A DNA stretch of 64,000 nt from CAZZCU01 sp964652825 (GTDB lineage: Bacteria > Bdellovibrionota_B > Oligoflexia > Oligoflexales > CAZZCU01), in contig CAZZCU010000015.1 in NCBI GenBank assembly GCA_964652825.1, positions 1-64,000 of the forward strand, written 5' to 3'. The notes under the pieces were generated by a model. The model saw only the letters and a list, made by a program, of their open reading frames with translations, ran no database searches and was not told the origin of the DNA. The first letter of the stretch is position 1, and the number at the start of each line of letters is the position of its first letter. The translations under genes and the position numbers were made by a program. Shown here piece by piece: positions 54,209 through 63,152 of this stretch.

Positions 54209-54934
54209 ATGAATGAATTTGCGACAGATTCCGCTGGGAGCCCGACAGAGCCAGGTCTTGTTTTAGGCGTTGATATTGCCACTGAAAATCTTTTGAATTG
54301 GGTTACCACTATTGTCAGTAATGATGATTTCGCGGCAGCGAAAAAGAATTTTTCTGACAAGTACGGCAAGGTTTTTCCGGAAGATGAAATGTACGATGCC
54401 TGGATGGACTACTTTGCCAATATCTTTATGTTTGAGCGTCGACCAGTGGTATTCGCCGGCCAAACGCCGTTTGAAGCCTGGCGTTTGCAACATGTGTATC
54501 ACAGTCGGTTTGCGAGCTCGGATTTATACCGTTCGGTTTCGGGTTTGAACGGTTTTGTGCATTCTTTGTTTGAAATCACAAAAGTTGATCAATTTCGCGT
54601 TAATGTTTACGACTTATGTCGACGACAAAACTTGTTGGTGAGTGTTCGCGATCAAGAAAGAACGGATGGTCTTTGTAAGGGTGAGATTTTTCAGGGTTTT
54701 CTTTATTATTTTGAGGATGATTTATATTTAGGTCGTGGCTTGTTGATGCACCCGCGCGAGGTGTCGGCACTAGTACGCAGTCATGTTTTACGTTCCGCCA
54801 AATATGACGAAAAAACCACGCAAGAAACCCTAGTTGCCTTGGCTCATATTTATCTGCGGCATGTCCGTCATACGCATGTGGCGGCCGGCCAGATTTATCG
54901 TACTCGTCTGGAATCGATCGCCGCACCTACTTAA
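54209..54934 (+). CDS. Soluble protein of unknown function upstream of pilB
   Basis: 241 residues, no signal or membrane helix. The ATG follows the previous TAA without a gap and has GAGGA upstream. Notable segments are YDAWMDYFANIFMFERRPVV, FEAWRLQHVYHSRFAS, and a histidine/arginine-rich end (IYLRHVRHTHVAAGQIYRTR). No family is recognised. Position suggests a function linked to the membrane protein before it or to the type IV pilus motor genes after it. Confidence 0.72.
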   Translation: MNEFATDSAGSPTEPGLVLGVDIATENLLNWVTTIVSNDDFAAAKKNFSDKYGKVFPEDEMYDAWMDYFANIFMFERRPVVFAGQTPFEAWRLQHVYHSRFASSDLYRSVSGLNGFVHSLFEITKVDQFRVNVYDLCRRQNLLVSVRDQERTDGLCKGEIFQGFLYYFEDDLYLGRGLLMHPREVSALVRSHVLRSAKYDEKTTQETLVALAHIYLRHVRHTHVAAGQIYRTRLESIAAPT

Positions 54935-54997
54935 GCTTTCTCATTAAATGCCGACACCTAATTGATCGAATTATTTTAGTCTGTGTGGAGAGCGCGG

Positions 54998-56716
54998 GTG
55001 TCGGCATCATTAGAAGAAATGCTGGTCAGCGAAGCCGGGCTGGCTCGGGATAAACTCGAGGCCGCCAAGGCCAAAAGTGCGGCCGATAAAATCTCGCTTT
55101 TGTACGCGATTGAGCAGGTCGAGCCGAATGTCGCGCCAAAAGCTCTCGAAGTCATGTCGAAGTTTCACGGTATTCAGATCGCGCAACTTCAAGAGATGGA
55201 TATTCCGCCGCAAATTGTGAAGTTGATTCCCAAGGATCTCGCCAATAAGTTGCGCATTATTCCCATAGATCGTGCTGGTAACAACATCATCATTGCGACC
55301 AGCGATCCTAAGAACCCAGCCATACTCGATAATATCCGTCGCAAAACTGGTTATTCTGTTAAGCCGGTATTGGCCAGCGAAATGCGTATCTCCGAGGCAC
55401 TGCAAAAATATTATCCCTCGGGCATGGATATGGAGTCCTTCAACAAAGAGGACTACACCAACCTCAAAAAGAAAACGGACAACACTCGTTTTGATATCAG
55501 TCGTGATCAAGCCGGTGCCAAAGATGGTCCGATCATTGGATTGGTGAATGAAATCCTCATCCAGTGTATGGAGCGTAAGGCGTCCGATATTCATATGGAG
55601 CCGTACGAAACATCGATGCGTATTCGTTTGCGGATTGACGGCGCGCTCGTGGAATTGGCGCGGCCGCCGGTCGAGATTAAGGATTCACTCACGACGCGTA
55701 TCAAGATTATGGCGGGCATGAACATCGCCGAAAAACGCTTGCCGCAAGACGGTGGTATTCGCGTGCAAATCGGTGATAAGCCGGTCGACTTCCGGGTCAA
55801 CTCTTTGCCAACGTTGTTCGGCGAGAAGATCGTTATGCGTATTCTTGATAAGTCGTCTTTGCAAGTGGATATGACTCAGCTTGGTTTTGAACGCGAAGAA
55901 CTTGATCGCTTTATGGATGCCTTGCATCGGCCGTTTGGGATGGTGTTGGTAACTGGACCGACGGGTTCTGGTAAAACGACGACGCTTTACTCGGCATTGT
56001 CTGAGCTAAACAAAGTCACCGAGAACATCATGACTGCCGAAGATCCTGTCGAGTTTAACTTGGCGGGGATCAACCAGGTCCAAATGAAGCCAGACATAGG
56101 TTTGACCTTTGCTGCCGCATTGCGGGCATTTTTGCGACAAGATCCAGACGTCATCATGGTTGGTGAGATTCGAGATCTTGAAACAGCGGAGATTTCGATT
56201 AAAGCCGCGCTGACCGGTCACATGGTGTTATCCACCTTGCACACCAACAGTGCCTCCGACACCATCGTGCGTTTGCAGAATATGGGTGTTGAGTCCTTCA
56301 ATCTTGTTTCGGCTTTGAATGCGGTGGTTGCACAGCGTCTCGCACGTCGTATTTGTGCCAAGTGCCGCGTTGTTGATAGTACGGTAACTCCAGAAGCGTT
56401 GATCGAGCTTGGTATTCATCCGAGTTATTCCACCAAGGTGCATGCCTACAAGGGGCAGGGTTGTCCCGCTTGCAGTAACACCGGTTACAAGGGTCGTGTC
56501 GCGGTGCATGAAGTGATGCTGCTGACGGATCCGATTCGCGAAGCGATTCTCAAAGGTCAGCCGGCTATGGAAATCAAACGAGTGGCAATGGCCGCTGGAA
56601 TGAAAACTTTGCGTCAGGCGGCGTTGAATAAGATGGTGCAAGGTGTGACATCGGCGCAAGAGGTTGTGAAAGTGACGGCATCCGATACCGCTAAGGGCGC
56701 GCAGCTTGCCGCTTAG
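54998..56716 (+). CDS. pilB: Type IV pilus assembly ATPase PilB
   Basis: 572 residues from GTG 54998, chosen because GGAGAG lies upstream and the product then starts SASLEEMLVSEAGL like other PilB proteins. The N-terminal MshEN domain is followed by the secretion ATPase core. Walker A is GPTGSGKTTT (about 320), the Asp box SDIHMEPY, and Walker B-like IMVGEIRDLETAEI. The four-Cys zinc site is ICAKCRVV with GCPACSNTGY. It powers pilus extension. It is followed by pilT and pilC in the same direction. Confidence 0.96.
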   Translation: MSASLEEMLVSEAGLARDKLEAAKAKSAADKISLLYAIEQVEPNVAPKALEVMSKFHGIQIAQLQEMDIPPQIVKLIPKDLANKLRIIPIDRAGNNIIIATSDPKNPAILDNIRRKTGYSVKPVLASEMRISEALQKYYPSGMDMESFNKEDYTNLKKKTDNTRFDISRDQAGAKDGPIIGLVNEILIQCMERKASDIHMEPYETSMRIRLRIDGALVELARPPVEIKDSLTTRIKIMAGMNIAEKRLPQDGGIRVQIGDKPVDFRVNSLPTLFGEKIVMRILDKSSLQVDMTQLGFEREELDRFMDALHRPFGMVLVTGPTGSGKTTTLYSALSELNKVTENIMTAEDPVEFNLAGINQVQMKPDIGLTFAAALRAFLRQDPDVIMVGEIRDLETAEISIKAALTGHMVLSTLHTNSASDTIVRLQNMGVESFNLVSALNAVVAQRLARRICAKCRVVDSTVTPEALIELGIHPSYSTKVHAYKGQGCPACSNTGYKGRVAVHEVMLLTDPIREAILKGQPAMEIKRVAMAAGMKTLRQAALNKMVQGVTSAQEVVKVTASDTAKGAQLAA

Positions 56717-56722
56717 GAATGA

Positions 56723-57853
56723 ATGATGGCACTGAATTATACATTGACACAGTTGCTGCGTACCTTGATTGAGCAGGGTGCGAGTGACTTACATATTTCC
56801 TCTGGCTCACCGCCGCGACTGCGTATCGATGGTCAGCTGATTCCATTGCAACTTGAGCCATTGACGCCACCGGAATGCCGACAACTCTGTTATTCCGTTT
56901 TGACGGAAGGTCAGAAGAAGGATTTTGAGAATACCAAAGAGCTGGATCTGGCCTTCTCGGTGCAGAATCTGGCTCGTTTTCGGGCAAACGTTTTCTTGCA
57001 GAAGAATTCGGTGACGGCCGCGTTTCGTATTATTCCTTACAAGCTTAAGACAATAGATGATCTCGGTCTGCCGCCTGTGGTGCGCAGACTGTGCGATTTG
57101 CCGCGTGGTCTAGTGCTTGTTACTGGTCCGACAGGTTCTGGTAAGTCGACGACCCTGGCGGCAATGATCGATTACATTAACGAGAAACGTTACGATCATA
57201 TTTTGACGATCGAAGATCCAGTTGAGTTTTTGCATGGTCACAAAAACTGTGTCATCAATCAGCGTGAACTTGGCGATGATACTAAATCCTTTGCGCATGC
57301 TTTGCGCAGCGCGATGCGCCAGGATCCCGATGTGATTATGGTCGGTGAGATGCGTGATCTCGAAACAATCGCTTTGGCACTGACCGCCGCTGAGACCGGG
57401 CACTTGGTGTTTGCAACGCTGCATACTAATAGCTGTGTTTCGACGCTCAACCGTATTATCGATGTTTTTCCGCCGCATCAACAGCATCAAATCCGTACAC
57501 AGCTGGCGATGACTCTCGAAGGTATCATGTCACAGGTGTTGATTCCCGCCATTGGTGGTGGTCGCGCATTAGCGATGGAAATCATGACCACCAATCATGC
57601 GATTCATGCGTTGATTAACGAGGGCAAGTTTAATCAGATTTATTCGGCCATGCAGTCCGGTCAGGAAGAGTCAGGAATGCAGACGATGAATCAGGCATTA
57701 TTTAATTTGATTAATCGCCGTATCATTGACAAGACGACGGGATTACAGAAGTCCAGCAACATCGATGAATTGCAGGATCTTCTGGCCAATCCGCAAAAGG
57801 CGGCCAAGAAATCGGTGAGTAAACCATTGACGCCAAACTACAAAGCAGGCTGA
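56723..57853 (+). CDS. pilT: Type IV pilus retraction ATPase PilT
   Basis: 376 residues. The Asp box region ASDLHISSGSPPRLRIDG starts the protein. Walker A is GPTGSGKSTTLAAM, the Walker B-like block IMVGEMRDLETIALA and the His box GHLVFATLHTNS. It depolymerises the pilus and gives twitching force. The AIRNLIREGK-type element appears as AIHALINEGKFNQIYSAM. It starts 6 nt after the pilB stop. Confidence 0.97.
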   Translation: MMALNYTLTQLLRTLIEQGASDLHISSGSPPRLRIDGQLIPLQLEPLTPPECRQLCYSVLTEGQKKDFENTKELDLAFSVQNLARFRANVFLQKNSVTAAFRIIPYKLKTIDDLGLPPVVRRLCDLPRGLVLVTGPTGSGKSTTLAAMIDYINEKRYDHILTIEDPVEFLHGHKNCVINQRELGDDTKSFAHALRSAMRQDPDVIMVGEMRDLETIALALTAAETGHLVFATLHTNSCVSTLNRIIDVFPPHQQHQIRTQLAMTLEGIMSQVLIPAIGGGRALAMEIMTTNHAIHALINEGKFNQIYSAMQSGQEESGMQTMNQALFNLINRRIIDKTTGLQKSSNIDELQDLLANPQKAAKKSVSKPLTPNYKAG

Positions 57854-57868
57854 GAGATCGGATAAAAA

Positions 57869-59170
57869 ATGGGTGAGTTTCAATACAAAGCAAAAGCCGC
57901 GAATGGTTCGATAAAAACCGGTCGCATCACCGCGCCTTCAGAGGGCGCGGCGAAGAGTAAGCTTTCGGCAATGCGCTTGAAACCATTGTCCATCAAGGCT
58001 GTGGCGGCTGGCAGTGCAAAAGCCCCGGAGCGTGGTGGCAGGACCAAGGGGGCGGCATCGGAGGGCGATATACTCGGCGGCTTGCTATCGCGTGACGCCA
58101 AAGGCAATTTGGTTTTTGAGATGGGTGCCGGTATTCCATCCACGAAAGAGCTGGCGGTATTCACCAAGCAGTTTTCGATTATGATCGAACGCGGCGTGCC
58201 CTTGATCCAAACCTTGGGTATTCTCGCGGCGCAGCAGCGTTCGCCTAAATTTGGGCGGACTATTGACGCGATTCGTGTCGCGATCGAGAACGGTGCGACG
58301 TTGAGCGACGCGTTGGATCAATACCCGAAGGTCTTCGATAATTTGTATATCGCGATGATGCGCGCCGGTGAAATCTCGGGCAGCCTCGATAAAATCATGC
58401 GCCAGCTGACCACCTATATCGAAAAGGCAGCCAAGCTTAAATCACAACTTAAATCCGCAATGGTTTACCCTGCTATCGTTCTGAGCGTTGCTTTCGGTGT
58501 TGTCACAATGTTGCTGTTATTCGTGGTGCCATCGTTTGCCAAACAATACCAGGACAATGGTCAGGAGTTGCCTGGGTTGACGCAGCTTGTCGTCGATTTA
58601 TCAAATTTCATGGTGAATTATTACTATGTTCTCTTTGGTGGTGTTGTCGGGGCGTTTATGCTGTTAAACGCCTGGCGCAAAACGGAATCAGGTGCGCGCC
58701 AATGGGACGCGCTCATGCTTAAGTCGCCGGTCATTGGTGATGTTATCCAGAAAGTTGCGGTTGGGCGTTTTTGTTCGACGATGTCAACGATGCTACTGTC
58801 GGGTGTTTCGATTCTTGAGGCTTTGAACATTTGCGCTGCTTCCGCTGGTAACAAGCTGGTGGAGGAATTCGTTTATAAAGTCAGGGATAAGATCTCGCAA
58901 GGTTCGACCTTCGCGGAGCCGCTGACGGAGGGTACGCTTTTCCCTGGTATGGTTGCATCCATGGTTCAGGTCGGAGAGCAAACCGGTGCGCTCGATCAGA
59001 CTCTGCTTAAGATCGCCGAAATTTATGAAGAAGAAGTGGATCTGGCCGTTGCAACAATGAAGTCCATGATCGAGCCGATCATGATCGTCTTTATCGGTAG
59101 TATCGTTGGTTTCATCGTGATTGCGATGTATCTGCCGATCTTCGATATGGCCAAGGTTGTTGGCGGCTAA
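57869..59170 (+). CDS. pilC: Type IV pilus inner-membrane platform protein PilC
   Basis: 433 residues. Two GspF repeats are evident, the first with LAVFTKQFSIMIERGVPLIQ and the second with GRFCSTMSTMLLSGVSILEA. Three membrane helices include the C-terminal IVFIGSIVGFIVIAMYLPIF. It couples the PilB and PilT motors to the pilin. No prepilin peptidase or pilin gene follows, so the rest of the system lies elsewhere. The stop overlaps that of the convergent zinc-ribbon gene. Confidence 0.96.
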   Translation: MGEFQYKAKAANGSIKTGRITAPSEGAAKSKLSAMRLKPLSIKAVAAGSAKAPERGGRTKGAASEGDILGGLLSRDAKGNLVFEMGAGIPSTKELAVFTKQFSIMIERGVPLIQTLGILAAQQRSPKFGRTIDAIRVAIENGATLSDALDQYPKVFDNLYIAMMRAGEISGSLDKIMRQLTTYIEKAAKLKSQLKSAMVYPAIVLSVAFGVVTMLLLFVVPSFAKQYQDNGQELPGLTQLVVDLSNFMVNYYYVLFGGVVGAFMLLNAWRKTESGARQWDALMLKSPVIGDVIQKVAVGRFCSTMSTMLLSGVSILEALNICAASAGNKLVEEFVYKVRDKISQGSTFAEPLTEGTLFPGMVASMVQVGEQTGALDQTLLKIAEIYEEEVDLAVATMKSMIEPIMIVFIGSIVGFIVIAMYLPIFDMAKVVGG

Positions 59171-59400
59171 GCGTCAACTTGCCAGTTATTAAGGCATTCC
59201 GCGCAACTATAATGAAATTTCCCCGCCTTATAGGTCACGTGGGCAAGATCGTTGCGTTCGCAACGAGGGCATTTAACCTCTAGATGATTATGAATACAGG
59301 TCGAGTTGCGGCAGCGGCTGACTTTAGAGTCGTCAGCAGGTCGTAGGGGCCCCTGGCATATAGGGCAGCGATCAAGACTGCGTCGGTCACCATGACTCAT
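59167..59400 (-). CDS. Small multi-zinc-ribbon protein
   Basis: 77 residues with four CxxC-type pairs: CPICQGPL, CRNSTCIHNH, CPRCERNDLAHVTY and CAECLNNW. This layout gives two zinc ribbons, like the ends of transcription or RNA-polymerase-associated proteins. The role is unknown. It is convergent with pilC and shares its stop position. Some Cys could bind iron instead of zinc. Confidence 0.75.
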   Translation of the reverse strand: MSHGDRRSLDRCPICQGPLRPADDSKVSRCRNSTCIHNHLEVKCPRCERNDLAHVTYKAGKFHYSCAECLNNWQVDA

Positions 59401-59507
59401 AGATAAAATACGCCTTGCATAAGAAGATTATATCCTAGCAAAATAGATGTGAGTTTCCTAGAAAACCTGTTAGAAGTCGGCGCGCGTTAGCGCGAGGAGT
59501 TTAGTCC

Positions 59508-60338
59508 ATGAGACAGCTTCTTCTTTTGAGTTGCGGCTTAATTGCAATCCTAACCATGGGTCATGGTCGTGCCAGTGGTCTGCGGCATGATTTCACTATG
59601 GTCGCCGTTGGTGATTCCATTACGCAGGCTTTTAATTCCAAGAGCTTTCTTAAATCATCCCCTGATCTGAGCTGGTCCACTGGCTTTGCCAAAGTCGCGG
59701 GGTTTAGTAGTCATTTTTTGCGTTTTCAGGTGTTGTTACCGGATTTTGCTGTTCATGGATTTAATTTTGCCAAAGTCGGCGCCGTATTAGCAGATACCGA
59801 GGCACAGGTGGCCGCGGCGCTCGAAAAAAAACCAAATTATATGACGTTTATGATTGGTGCGAATGATGTCTGCGGCTGGCCGGACGATCACCGCCGGCAG
59901 TTGGCGGCTTTTAGCGATATGATGACCGAGCGACTTGCCCATATTGTGACGACCAATCCGGACATGAGTGTACTATTGGTGCCGATTCCAGATATTTATC
60001 ACTTATGGGACATGGCCAAAGACAATGGTAGCTGCAAGTGGATCTGGAGCATGGCTAATATCTGCGAGCCGTTGCTGGGATCACGGCGGACACAGCGCCA
60101 GCGTGAGGAATTCCGCGAGCGGTGGCTGGACGCCAATGCCGCTCTGGAACAGGCTGCGACGGCCTATCCGGACCAAGTGTTCTTTCCGGCGAATCTTGCC
60201 GATTATTCGTTTGGACCAGAGCATGTTTCTAGCTATGATTGCTTCCATCCGTCCGTTGAGGGACAAAAATTAATTTCTGATCTTACATGGCATGAATGGT
60301 GGTCCTTTGCAGGTGAAAGCTTTAGCAGCATACATTGA
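59508..60338 (+). CDS. Secreted SGNH/GDSL hydrolase
   Basis: 276 residues. A signal peptide (LLLLSCGLIAILTMGHGRASG) is followed by the GDS nucleophile block VAVGDSITQ with Ser37. The Asn block is MIGANDVCGW, and the Asp/His pair is Asp244 and His247 in YDCFHPSVEG. Such enzymes deacylate lipids, phospholipids or O-acetylated glycans outside the cytoplasm. A GAGGAG ribosome site precedes ATG 59508. Its end overlaps the start region of the aldehyde dehydrogenase gene. Confidence 0.9.
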   Translation: MRQLLLLSCGLIAILTMGHGRASGLRHDFTMVAVGDSITQAFNSKSFLKSSPDLSWSTGFAKVAGFSSHFLRFQVLLPDFAVHGFNFAKVGAVLADTEAQVAAALEKKPNYMTFMIGANDVCGWPDDHRRQLAAFSDMMTERLAHIVTTNPDMSVLLVPIPDIYHLWDMAKDNGSCKWIWSMANICEPLLGSRRTQRQREEFRERWLDANAALEQAATAYPDQVFFPANLADYSFGPEHVSSYDCFHPSVEGQKLISDLTWHEWWSFAGESFSSIH

Positions 60339-61863
60339 AGGCGAGTGGCAGCAGGGAAAACGCGAATTCCAATCAATTAATCCCGCGGATAAACGCGATA
60401 TCGTTGGCACCTTTGCCGAAGCTGACGAGCAATTGATTCGTCAGGCGGCGCAAAGTGCCCGCAAGGCGTTTGCGACATGGCGACACACGCCGGCGCCGGT
60501 GCGCGCAGGGATCATCCAAAATTTTGGGCGCTTGATCGAAGAGAACAAAGAAGCCTTGTCGCAAGTTTTGAGTCGCGAGATGGGGAAACCGATCCGCGAG
60601 GCGCGCGGGGACGTGCAAGAAGCTATCGATACGTGCCATTTCTTTGTGTCCGAAGGACGGCGTTTGTACGGACAAACGATTCCTTCGGAAATGGCTGACA
60701 AAGAATGCTTCACATACCGTCGTCCTATTGGTGTCTTTGGTTGTTTGACAGCAGGTAATTTTCCGGTTGCCGTACCGTCTTGGTATTTTGTGCCGGCTTT
60801 GGTGGCGGGTAATACCTGTGTTTGGAAGCCGAGCGAAGATACGCCGTTGACCAGCTACTACTTCACCGAGTTGCTGGCGAAGGCCGGCTTACCGCGTGGT
60901 GTTTTCAACGTTGTGTTTGGTAGTGGCCCCTACACGGGTGATGCGATGGTGCGTCTGATCGACGAACAATTGTTCGATAAGATCGGTTTCACCGGCTCGA
61001 CCGAAGTTGGACAACGCATTGGCGAGATTTGCGGGCGTAATCTGCAGGTTCCTTGCTTGGAGTTGGGTGGCAAAAATCCTCTGGTGGTGTGCAAGGATGC
61101 TAATCTTGATCTGGCGCTGCAGGGGATTTTGTTTAGTGGTTTTGGTACGGGGGGGCAGCGTTGCACGTCGCTTGGTAATTTGATCGTGGACGCAACAATC
61201 TATGATTCATTAGTCGAGCGCCTGATCAAGCTTGCTTCGGAATTGAAAATCGGCAAGCCGTCTGACGAAAAGATTTTTTATGGCCCGTTGATCAGCGAGC
61301 GATTTTTGAAAACTCACTTGAGTCATTTGCAGACCCTGGTGAAAAAACATCACGAATTGCCTTTGGGGCAAGGTGGCTGGATTGGTCAGGGTGCTGAGTG
61401 GTCGCATTTTTCCGGCGATGGTGCGCATGGTTGTTATGCGCGTCCTAATATCGTGCTCAATGTAACGATGGACGATGAGATTTATTCGACCGAAACTTTT
61501 GGACCGTTGTTTAACGTGATGAAGTTTCAGGATTTTGATGAAGCGATGGCGATGGCGAATAAGCATGGCTTTGGTTTGTCGTCAGCGATCTATACTAACG
61601 ATCCGCTATTGGCTTATCGTTTCCGCAGTAATATTACCGCGGGTATGACGAGCATTAATAATTCCACATCCGGTGCCGAAGCACATTTGCCGTTTGGTGG
61701 GAATGCGAAAAGCGGTAATGGCAGTCGCCAGTCGGGCATTTGGGTTATCGATCAATTCACTAAATGGCACGCGGTCAATTGGGATATGTCGGGTAAACTG
61801 CAGTTGGCGCAGATGGATACCGCCTATGTGGAGCCTGATCTGAATTATCGGATTAAAATGTAG
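60313..61863 (+). CDS. Aldehyde dehydrogenase
   Basis: 516 residues from GTG 60313 (ATG 60292 would add seven codons and increase overlap). NAD-binding region GFTGSTEVGQRIGEICG, general base Glu in CLELGGKNP, and catalytic Cys in GTGGQRCTSLG are readable. By counting from ATG 60292 they are Glu257 and Cys291. The C-terminus (SSAIYTNDPLLAYRF, AEAHLPFGGNAKSGNGSRQ) is close to the ALDH7-type alpha-aminoadipic semialdehyde group. The substrate is therefore probably a semialdehyde but is unproven. The start lies inside the SGNH hydrolase gene, giving a 26-nt overlap. Confidence 0.92.
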   Translation: MKALAAYIEGEWQQGKREFQSINPADKRDIVGTFAEADEQLIRQAAQSARKAFATWRHTPAPVRAGIIQNFGRLIEENKEALSQVLSREMGKPIREARGDVQEAIDTCHFFVSEGRRLYGQTIPSEMADKECFTYRRPIGVFGCLTAGNFPVAVPSWYFVPALVAGNTCVWKPSEDTPLTSYYFTELLAKAGLPRGVFNVVFGSGPYTGDAMVRLIDEQLFDKIGFTGSTEVGQRIGEICGRNLQVPCLELGGKNPLVVCKDANLDLALQGILFSGFGTGGQRCTSLGNLIVDATIYDSLVERLIKLASELKIGKPSDEKIFYGPLISERFLKTHLSHLQTLVKKHHELPLGQGGWIGQGAEWSHFSGDGAHGCYARPNIVLNVTMDDEIYSTETFGPLFNVMKFQDFDEAMAMANKHGFGLSSAIYTNDPLLAYRFRSNITAGMTSINNSTSGAEAHLPFGGNAKSGNGSRQSGIWVIDQFTKWHAVNWDMSGKLQLAQMDTAYVEPDLNYRIKM

Positions 61864-61971
61864 TTTTCTGGGACGTAATACCTGCCTGCAATCATTACGC
61901 ATTTCGGGCTAATTTTAGTTTTTCCCTAATTATTCCGACAAGTTATATCGAATAGCTTGTGGGGACTACCT

Positions 61972-63150
61972 GTGTATAAGCGTTTGGCTTATTTGGCTTT
62001 GATCTCCGCCGCGATCATAGCGGTGGTAGCGGCAAGTATTGTCATTCGCAATAGTTACCAGCTTCGTCATGAGACCTATGGCTTGCACACCTGGGCCTCA
62101 ACTCTCGGTGTCGCTCAGCAAACAATGGATGCGCAACTCGTTGCCGAAGCGCGCGAACGCTTTCTGCATTACGAACGCTTGATCAACAAAACACATCTGG
62201 TCGATGGCATGGTGGTGAACCGCGGCATTGATGGCGAAATGCGTGATCAGTGTGACAGCTTGTTATTCTCCGCCTTGCGCTATGTTGCATTAATGAAAAT
62301 GCGTGAATTTACCAGTGCGGCAGAAGCCTGGCGTGCGATTGAACGTAGTCAGATTGATGGCGAATGGCATCGGCATCCGCGTTGTCGTGGTCAGTCGACA
62401 TCACGAGATATGGTTGTTGGTTTGCTGGCTGCTTTGCTGCAGCAGCCGCCCCGTCATGAACAGCACCTAGTCCGGTTGGTGGATTATATCGATACACGCC
62501 GCGGCTTTGTTGGCGATGGACCGTTTTATATTAGTTGGTTGACGCCTGGTGTGGCGGAGATTATCCGGCAGATGGCTTTACATCTTCAGGTGCCCGGAGC
62601 GCGTTCGCAGTTTCTCAATTGGGGGTTTTCGACGGCGGAGTTTAGCCTGCCGTTGATGAGGCGTGGTTACGAAACACATTTGGTCGCCATGTCGCTGTGG
62701 CTGGAATTGGAAATGTACGATGATGAGCAGGCAAGACGCGATGGTGGCGTTGGTCGTACTCGTGGCATTATTGATAGAGCACGACATATTCTGAATTTTT
62801 TCACTGTTGAAGATGTTGTGAAGCAAAGACACGAATGGATCGCGCAAAAACTTGCTGATCTCGATTCCGATAACATGTTTTTTGTCTGGTTGCGTTGGCG
62901 TGCTGCGGGCATTGATAGCGTTGGTGTGCGCGAAGCCATGCTGCGTGAGTTGCTGTCCATGCAGCAGTTCCCGGCTTTGCGATTACCGGCCAACTGCGAT
63001 CGACGCGCCGACTATTTGTGGCAACGGGATTCAGATGGTTATAAGCGTCAAGCACCTGAATGTACCGCGTACTATACCGGTGTCGACTTCATGTGGTTGG
63101 TGGCGTTGCTGCTGGAGAATGACATGCCCGCCCCTACGTTAGCCCACTAG
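61972..63150 (+). CDS. Membrane-anchored helical protein of unknown function
   Basis: 392 residues from GTG 61972, which has GGGGA about 7 nt upstream; a TTG at 61957 is the alternative. One N-terminal helix (LAYLALISAAIIAVVAASIVI) anchors a large alpha-helical domain. Segments such as MVVGLLAALLQQP, AWRAIERSQIDGEWHRHPRC and WLELEMYDDEQARRDGG suggest an alpha/alpha barrel or repeat fold. It has conserved-looking Trp and His residues but no motif I can name. It stands between aldehyde dehydrogenase and convergent kdsA. Confidence 0.7.
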   Translation: MYKRLAYLALISAAIIAVVAASIVIRNSYQLRHETYGLHTWASTLGVAQQTMDAQLVAEARERFLHYERLINKTHLVDGMVVNRGIDGEMRDQCDSLLFSALRYVALMKMREFTSAAEAWRAIERSQIDGEWHRHPRCRGQSTSRDMVVGLLAALLQQPPRHEQHLVRLVDYIDTRRGFVGDGPFYISWLTPGVAEIIRQMALHLQVPGARSQFLNWGFSTAEFSLPLMRRGYETHLVAMSLWLELEMYDDEQARRDGGVGRTRGIIDRARHILNFFTVEDVVKQRHEWIAQKLADLDSDNMFFVWLRWRAAGIDSVGVREAMLRELLSMQQFPALRLPANCDRRADYLWQRDSDGYKRQAPECTAYYTGVDFMWLVALLLENDMPAPTLAH

Positions 63151-63152
63151 TC

